From positions 1,807 through 13,668 of the forward strand of contig JADHZB010001833.1 of NCBI GenBank assembly GCA_015657535.1: a stretch of DNA of 11,862 nucleotides. The letters run 5' to 3'. Made by a program: the position numbers and the translations under genes. Source of the DNA: Nephromyces sp. MM_2019. Its lineage: Eukaryota; Apicomplexa; Aconoidasida; Nephromycida. The notes beneath the pieces were generated by a model, which saw nothing but the letters and a program-made list of their open reading frames with translations, made no database searches and was not told where the DNA came from. This document shows positions 1 through 7,075 of this stretch, piece by piece; within the stretch, counting starts at the first letter, position 1; each line of letters starts with the position of its first letter.

Positions 1-264
1 TATATATATATATATATATATATGCATTAAAAATTATACACACATAAACACACACATATATAATTAATAATATAAAATTACACACACACCTATAAACTTA
101 TACAGACACATATATACATATTAGTAATACTTTAGACACACACATCATTAAAACCACACATATATACACCTACAGCATTTATATTTGCATGCACACACAC
201 ACTATATATACATATACTTATATATATATTTCACATTTTTTCGAAATAATATATTATAATTTAG
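1..264 (+). other. Probable intron 5' of the first visible DOP1-like exon
   Basis: This stretch is made of TA and CA repeats with stops in all frames. It ends in TTTAG at 260–264, right before the first exon. One coding base (265) precedes the first full codon, so the previous exon must end with two bases of a codon, somewhere left of the window. It begins with a (TA)n run at 1–23. I see no exon in it. Confidence 0.6.
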
Positions 265-1558
265 GGACCCACAATTATTTATAAAAGCTTGTTGCCAAAT
301 TTGGCAAAATAGTTTGGACCAAAACGACACACATTTAATAAATTTATTAATTATCATACCAAAAATGAAGACATTCAAAATCAGGTTACACATACAATTC
401 ACATTCATACATACACACAATTCAAACCATACACACACACATAATATATACACATAATTCAAGCACGCAATATATGCACAATTCTCACAAACAGTAAACT
501 ATACAACCCCCTCCACCCACCTTATTCACACAATCCAAAACCCACACAACACATACACATACAATCCACAACCCACACACACAATTTATAGATACAATTC
601 ACAATACATACAATATATACATAATAAACACCCACAAAATACACACACACACACATCAATACATACACACAAATATTTATCATGAGGAATACAAACTGTG
701 TGTGTGTATATAAATTTTTTTTTTCACAGTAAATTTATTCAACTCCTTTTCGATTTTATTACCTCTAATGAGCCATTTGGCCACATCAAAAATCACACAC
801 ACACATTTTCAATTATAACCTCATTTCATTTTTTCACTTCAATTATTACTTTATACAAACTTTCACCTGAAGATGAAGATGTAAGCGTGTGTGTGTATAG
901 TGAATAGAAGAGGGGGGGGGGGGTGGTAGTTGAATGTGTGTCTAGTTTTGTGTGTAAATTGTTCATTTATCATTATAAGTGTCTGCTTATGTTAATTTAT
1001 TTATTCTATTTGCTTATTCAAGTTTATATGATATTTCATAAAAGAATCTATTTTTATAAACAAAGCTATATACAACACTTAGCCTTTATACGTACACATA
1101 TAAACACATACACACATACACATATATACATACATACACATACATACATACACACATATACATACTTTCATACATACATACATGCATACACACATGCCAA
1201 CACATATACGAATACATACATACACACATGCCAACACATATACGAATACATACATTCATACATACACACACATATATATAGATTGCTTGGAGTTGCCTAA
1301 TTAAATTATTGTATAATTTTCATTCTGGTTCAAACTTTAAAATAAAATTTTGGTTATTTTCGATGATTTTGATGTTTGACAGCCAACACCCCTCAACAGA
1401 ACACTTACAACATCACTCTAAAAAGGTGTGTGTATATATATGTTTTGTATGTGTGTGTGTTTATGTGCTCGTGAAATGCATACAATGTATCATTGTATAT
1501 GTTTAATCTACATATTTGATGCGTATAAAGATTCCATACGTTTTATTGTGTGTGTTTT

Positions 1559-1594
<36 letters not shown>

Positions 1595-4500
1595 TATACA
1601 AATAATTCAATTCTTGTGTGTGTGTATGTGTTTATAAAAATTTCAAGGCAAAAAGAAACCTTTCTGATTTAGTTACACACATTATTAGTATTGCAGTTGG
1701 CAAACAAAATTCACACACAAGTTTCGAAAATGAATTAAATAATAATAGTGATTATATTTTATTACCTCCACACCTTGATGCCTTTTACACAAGTAATTCT
1801 CAATAATTATACACTCACTATTATTTTAGTTAATAGACAATATTTACACATAATATTAAGCTACATCAACTCAATAATAGATTTATACACACAAAAATAT
1901 ATACATTTACAGATATACCTACAGACATATACATCCACATACACACACGCATATAAATATATTCACGTAAATACACACATACACACACATACATTTATAT
2001 ACACACATATAGACTCATATACATACATATAAACACACCACATACATAATCAATTACACACAATTTTTGTATAGCATTAGAAAATAATAATGAAATTTGG
2101 AATTGGCATTCAAATGGAAAACAACTCCCTAGATTATTAAGTTTACACACAATTCGTTCAAATTCAACTCAATATAAAAGAAGAAACAATGAGGTTGACT
2201 CAAATTCAAATGTGTACACATTTGATAATTCATTGAGTTACTCATATAATTCATTGATCTTCCTAAATATCTTTACTTCTCAAGTTAGCGATTATAATAC
2301 ACTTTTTTTACAAGCTTTACACATCTCACACATTTCATATATATAGACCTATATTTTATATAATTTACACATTACATTATAGTCACACATATCTTATACT
2401 ATATTTACACACACGTTTTGAAATATTTACGAGCATATTACTCTACATTTAAACCAACTATATTTATATGTATATACAATTATAAGCTATATTTATCCCA
2501 TTTATTTGTTATCAAGAATGTTTAATAGCTCTTTCAATACTCATTATCTGTGTATAATTCGTGGAATATATACTGAATATAATAATTAATTGATATTTGT
2601 TCTATATAATACACACACACACACACACATCTATACATATGTGTATAATATTTTACACAGGTAACCTTTCTTAACAAGCGTACATACATCTCAACCATCC
2701 TCATACAGTCTCTTTGTGAAGGACTAACATCACAACTTCTATTACCCCTTTCTAATCATACTTCACAAGTAAATAAAAAAATATTTATGTATATACATTA
2801 TACACACACACATATATATATGTACAAATATACCTAATGCATTCACACATATATACATATATATGAGCAGATACATGTTGTATACACACTCCAAACTACC
2901 CCCAAACATACACGAACACAATCACACATACACACACACACACAAGCAAACACACATACACCTATACACAAATACCTCCAATTATAATATAATAGATGGC
3001 TAATCAAACATTTTGGATGTCAAATCTCCTTATCAACTTACCCTTTAATTTATACCCGGGCTGCTTAACGTCGATAAAAAAGTCAATTTTAGAAATTTTT
3101 AATTCGAATTTATTTTTCAAAATGAGTCATAGCTCACTGCGCTGTTGGAGTAAACTTTTGAGGGTAACTATCCTAAACGACCCACAAAATATTGAAGTTT
3201 TGGTTCCCTACACATATGCTGGAGTAAGTGTGTGTGTATGCTTGTATGTGTGTGTTTTATTAGAGTGTAAATATATTTATTTTTAGTGTGTGTAGATGTG
3301 TTTATTGTAATTAAGTATTTTTATTGTAAGTGTATATATATGTGCGTATGTAAGTGTATGTATGTATTTATTTATGTGTATGTTTGAGAATTTTGGGAAG
3401 AATTTTTTCGATTGAATTGTTTGTGTATACATGTATGTATGTATATGGATAAGAACAAAAATAAATTTATTTCAAGGCAACTTGTATATATGTATCTATA
3501 TTTATAAATTATATATATATACTATAATGCATAATATTTTGAAAAAAATAATTTTTTCCTTGCTTCATTAGTGTATATACACAGGTTTATATAGATGACT
3601 TATAATTCAGTATTTCTCTTATATAGGTATTCACAAGCAAAGAAGATGACATCCAACTACGTACACATCATATGAAACGTATTTCTTTCCTAGTATTTAG
3701 TTGTCCAAATGACACATTTCTAAGCCAGTTAAGATTTATATTAGATCGTTTAATTGATGGTTTAAGGATACCAGGTGCGATTAAATTATTAGAAGCAGCT
3801 TGTTTATGTATTAGAGTATTATTATATAAGATAAAGAGTTCATTTTTAACACCTATTTGGCCTATAATCCTAAGGGAATTGATTAGAACAGTTACACCTC
3901 CTTTTGAATTAGATGGTGCACTTATATTTTCTGGCTTGAAAATAATTGACCTAGCAAGTTTCCTTAACTTACAAGACTTCCATTTATACCAATGGATGTT
4001 TTTCACCGATTCATTAGAAATTGAGGATGGTGATGATAAGAAATTAAATGTAGAGAAATTATTAGGTGAAGATCTATCAGATGTTGAAAATAATAACATT
4101 GATGAGAAATATTATGAAAATGACTTAGCATTTTTCAACAATAATAATAATGAAGGGAAATATAGGGATGGTGTACGTACGCGTAATAATAATAATAATA
4201 ACATTTCACTAATTAACGATGACGAAACTAATACGGAAGCATCAACAAATTTTGTACCTTTCCTTGATATCTTATCAAAAAGTTTTCCATCACATAATTT
4301 CGATACGCCCAATAATAATAATGCAGAGAATTATGATATAGATGATTTGGATACAAAGCATCCAAAACATATGTTATTACCATTGGTCATTGATCGTAAA
4401 TCAACTATGAAGAAACAAATTGAATATTCATTAAGATTATTAAGCCAACGATTTTCTGGTACTATTTTTAATGATGAAATAGATCATGAAGCTATTGAAC

Positions 4501-4872
4501 GGTAAAATTTACTTTAAACAATATTCTTGATACATTTAAATCTATTTTACACACTTATTTTATATATTTCTTTACACATTTATTTTAATTATTTATTTAT
4601 TTTTGTCTTGTATATACAAATTTTATCTTATATATATTTATATGGTTTATACAATTTTAGGAAACAAATGTTTTTATACACAATTATATATAAATATTTT
4701 TATTTATTATAGATCATTGGAAGTTGATTTTCTTGAAGATATTTCAGAAGATAATGAGTTTAATGATGAATATAAGAACTATCATCTAATTAACAACAGA
4801 CTCTCTGAAATATATAACACTGGATTTAGCGAATTTTCCGAAGAAGTTTTCCAAGGAAGTTCTGTAATTTAA
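265..4872 (+). CDS. Dopey/DOP1 family protein, 3' part of gene (nine exons, 5' partial)
   Basis: DOP1 proteins are large peripheral membrane proteins that work with MON2 (and in yeast the flippase Neo1) in Golgi–endosome traffic. Exons: 265–384, 730–880, 1282–1425, 1648–1792, 2075–2283, 2661–2768, 2996–3223, 3627–4501, 4713–4872. All junctions are GT–AG and their phases match exactly, giving 712 residues numbered from codon 266–268. Family assignment rests on residues about 330–495. There a Ser-Leu-x-x-Trp helix is followed by MKRISFLVF (384–392), RVLLYKI (431–437), IWPIILREL (445–453) and FHLYQW (486–491). This is the order I recall from the Dopey C-terminal domain, where KRL-[AS]-F, LWP and YRW occupy these places. 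Residues about 500–620 form an acidic Asn-rich insert, with Asn runs at 4137–4151, 4185–4202 and 4311–4322. The upstream exons are helical and plausibly part of the middle region. DOP1 proteins usually exceed 1,500 residues, so most of the N-terminal half lies off-window. The family call is from memory, without alignment. Confidence 0.85.
912..923 (+). repeat. Run of twelve G in intron 2
   Basis: An uninterrupted run of 12 G follows AGA and is followed by TGGT. It lies 31 bp inside the second intron. Long G runs are rare in DNA this rich in A and T. Confidence 0.95.
1187..1254 (+). repeat. Perfect 34-bp tandem duplication in intron 2
   Basis: Positions 1187–1220 and 1221–1254 are identical 34-bp copies containing CATGCCAACACATATACGAA. 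They sit inside the CA/TACA-rich 3' half of the intron. The non-repetitive core CATGCC makes this a real duplication rather than microsatellite overlap. Confidence 0.95.
1561..1589 (+). repeat. (TA)n microsatellite in intron 3
   Basis: An uninterrupted TA run of 29 bp lies in the middle of the third intron, flanked on both sides by TG-rich sequence. Confidence 0.95.
2611..2629 (+). repeat. (AC)n microsatellite in intron 5
   Basis: An uninterrupted AC run of 19 bp ends about 30 bp before the acceptor at 2660. It is the longest pure CA tract inside the DOP1-like gene. Confidence 0.95.
4137..4202 (+). repeat. AAT triplet repeats encoding Asn runs
   Basis: Two in-frame AAT/AAC runs, 4137–4151 (five Asn) and 4185–4202 (six Asn), lie in the acidic insert after the Dopey core. 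A shorter run of four Asn follows at 4311–4322. They encode low-complexity protein that is likely disordered, and replication slippage explains them. Confidence 0.9.
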
Positions 4873-6565
4873 AAATTTCACTACTTTCTGTTTTTTTTAT
4901 TTAATATTATATTTTAACTTATATCAATTGCAAACCTATTTTTATCACATACTTTATTTCTATAGTTTAAATTAGCAGCAACTCCAAACAAATTTTGATT
5001 GTTCATTAGCCTTTTGAAATGCTACTAAAAAATGAATATAAATTTTTCAATTAGTTCTTGGAGATATTTGAATATACAAGTTACATCCATATATAGAGTT
5101 TCAAATTATCAATACCTAATAAAACACTCATTTCATTGATATTAACAAAACAAAATTTCCACAAAGATATTCATATTTGATCCTATCAATATATTTGTAA
5201 GAATTACTGCTTAGTATAATAACTATAACAAGTAATTATTTGCGAAAAATATACATATCAAACACCTTATCTTTGTATCACACGAAAGTTTATATATATT
5301 TTTACATACATAAAATTGACTTAATTATTTATTTTTGCTATCCTAAGTACTTAATCTACTCAATTATTATTCCGATTCATTTCTTCGTACAATAATTTAT
5401 ATTTATACCTTGTTAAAAAATCTAAATTGTCATACTATTATCCACATTTGCTAAGTTGTTATAAACTATGAAAATTTGAATGTGCTGTTAAATGTAATAA
5501 GAAAGATTTTTATATCTCTTTCAAAAAATTATAATTTGGAGAAATAATCAATAGAATCATACCTTTGATTAGTTAGGACACCAAAATTTAGCATAACCCT
5601 AATAATGTAATACTCTGTAGAGATTAAATATTTCAAAAAATTTGTTTAAAATATACATGTCTGGCATTTATAGCTTTATCTTGTTGAGAAAATTTAATCT
5701 TAACTTCATCATGCTTTATATTGCCACGATTTTGTCAGTATGAGAAGAAAACTAATTTGGATTATATTTGGAATTGAAAACCCGCGTAGTATAAAGTGTC
5801 TAAAGGAATTAAAAGCATAAATCACACTAGCTAGTAAAATGAAATTTGGAATTTCTTTAATACCCATACTAATTCTTGCTTTCAATTAATTTAAATGTGA
5901 AACACTAAAGTTATGTGCAATTGAAAACCTTTCACTGACTTAAATTTCTCATTGCTGCCTTAGTCTTGTTAGCTATGAGATTTAATATTGCCCTAAAGTT
6001 TTTTTGTCAAAGATTATTCAAATATTGTTGTTTGAGGCATACATAAATCCACAAAAAAAGGGTATGGATAATTTAAGAACTTACTTATAACTAAACCTTA
6101 TCACATTCATTTATTTGAATGTGTACTTATGAGATCATCTATCAGCCCAAAAGTGTATGATAGAAATGTTACAAGTCTTCTACAAGAAGTTCAAAAATAT
6201 TATGAAATAGTAGTAAATATTAAGACGAGTTTCCTTTAATATCACCTTTGAAATTAACAAAATTCGGGGATATAAAATTATCTTGGGTTATTGACTTTCA
6301 ACTTTCCGGGTTTTATTCGAGATTGCTGTATGTGCATCAATATTTTGTAGTTCAAATCATTTTATAATGAATAATAAATTATTTTAAATTGTTTTTTTAA
6401 AGAGTCATCTCGTAAATTTAAACAAATATATGTTGAGTGAAATGAAATTACTCTTCATTTAATTTGAATCGATTTTTCTGCCAATACTAAAAGTTCTACA
6501 GAACAAACACCGAGGCCTCAAAAATTTTTTGTTAGTAAAAATAATTGGTAACTTTTTAGCTTATG

Positions 6566-6665
6566 TTATATCTAATTTTCCTAGGTGGATTCAGATGTAA
6601 TATTCAATTAGTAATAACAATAGATAATAAAATTTCAAATTGCATTATATCTAATTTTCTTAGGT
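6566..6665 (+). repeat. 21-bp direct repeat, 79 bp apart
   Basis: TTATATCTAATTTTCCTAGG (from 6566) and TTATATCTAATTTTCTTAGG (from 6645) match at 20 of 21 positions, including the following T. The spacing from start to start is 79 bp. The repeat contains pyrimidine-rich sequence ending in TAG|G, which resembles a 3' splice site. I saw no exon after either copy. Confidence 0.8.
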
Positions 6666-6861
6666 TAGAGATGTTTCATTACAAGATGAAAATTGATTAT
6701 ACAAGGTAGTGTGAAGATTAAAAAGTAAATTGAAAATGATACATTATCACAATATAAGAAATGAAGATTTTAAGCATGTATAGAGTAAATAATTAATTAT
6801 GTTTTTCTAGCTTTACACTCTGTTAAGACATAATGTAATATCGATCTACATAATAACTCCC

Positions 6862-6935
6862 AAGTGTCTAGCTCACCAAAGGTGTGTGAGCAAGATTTTT
6901 TGAAGGTTTTTATAAAAATCTTCTCAAACACACTT
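6862..6935 (+). promoter_or_regulatory. Nested inverted repeats, possible three-way-junction RNA upstream of the second gene
   Basis: Outer arms AAGTGT (6862–6867) and ACACTT (6930–6935) enclose two hairpins. The first pairs GCTCAC (6871–6876) with GTGAGC (6886–6891). The second pairs AAGATTTTT (6892–6900) with AAAAATCTT (6914–6922) and starts on the next base. The arms are perfect and the stems nearly adjacent, so the RNA could fold as a compact three-way junction. It lies about 140 bp before the ATG at 7076, in the likely promoter or 5' UTR. I recognise no known RNA family. Short arms of this kind can arise by chance in A+T-rich DNA, so a function is only suggested. Confidence 0.3.
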
Positions 6936-7075
6936 AAGTTATAAAATTTTTCTAATTTTTTGTTTAATCATGGCTACAAAAATTCAAAATAACTGAAAGT
7001 TTTTGATAGGCTAATTACAAAATAATTCAATCCTCAAATTAAACATTCCTTATGTAAAGCACTAATTAATCCCTT

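Larger units (their letters stand above)
385..4712 (+). other. Eight introns of the DOP1-like gene
   Basis: Inferred introns are 385–729, 881–1281, 1426–1647, 1793–2074, 2284–2660, 2769–2995, 3224–3626 and 4502–4712 (211–403 bp). Donors include GTAAGC, GTAAGT, GTTACA, GTGTGT and GTAATT. Acceptors include CACAG, ATATAG, TCAAG and TATAG. Introns 4, 5 and 6 are rich in CA on the + strand, intron 3 in TG, and intron 7 starts with TG. Intron 1 is CA-rich and ends with a TG tract. Intron 2 starts with TG tracts and ends with a long CA tract. Intron 8 is plain A/T. Exon–intron borders rest on phase agreement and the change in composition, so a few could be off by a codon or use another nearby site. 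Confidence 0.8.
4873..7075. other. Intergenic region, 2.2 kb, no gene recognised
   Basis: All frames on both strands are broken by frequent stops. I found no chain of exons with matching phases like those in the flanking genes, and no tRNA-like cloverleaf. The composition is A+T-rich but lacks the CA/TG tracts seen elsewhere in the window. Two tiny hydrophobic ORFs occur, at 5657–5743 (28 residues) and 5839–5889 (16 residues, MKFGIS start), neither supported further. The region should hold the 3' UTR of the DOP1-like gene and the promoter and 5' UTR of the next gene. Confidence 0.6.

Noticed and set aside
202..462. Open frame on the − strand, 86 codons
   Set aside because: Cys-Val-rich product of TG repeats on the reverse strand, antisense to the first visible exon of the DOP1-like gene.
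1086..1271. Open frame on the − strand, 61 codons
   Set aside because: Pure reading of the CA-rich intron on the reverse strand (Met-Cys-Val-Cys repeats).
923..1300. Open frame of 125 codons on the + strand
   Set aside because: Its second half is TACA/CACA repeat read as Tyr-Ile-His-Thr, and it spans intron 2 including the G run and acceptor. Not coding.
1748..2032. Open frame of 94 codons on the + strand
   Set aside because: Out of frame with the real exon at 1648–1792 and continuing into the CA-rich intron 4.
2801..2870. Alternating CA and TA tracts resembling a CRISPR-like or telomere-like array
   Set aside because: No fixed repeat with unique spacers and no telomeric unit. Ordinary microsatellite inside intron 6.
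3668..4099. Open frame of 143 codons on the − strand
   Set aside because: Lies exactly antisense to the conserved DOP1-like exon. The + strand frame has the family motifs.
4112..4312. Leu-rich open frame on the − strand
   Set aside because: Reverse reading of the AAT repeats in the same exon.
4527..4712. Hydrophobic open frame of 61 codons on the + strand
   Set aside because: Tyr/Ile/Leu-rich translation of the A/T intron 8, bounded by its acceptor.
6862..6935. Three-way junction considered as a tRNA
   Set aside because: Only two internal hairpins, a 6-bp outer stem, no recognisable T-loop or anticodon arm. Kept only as a possible regulatory structure.
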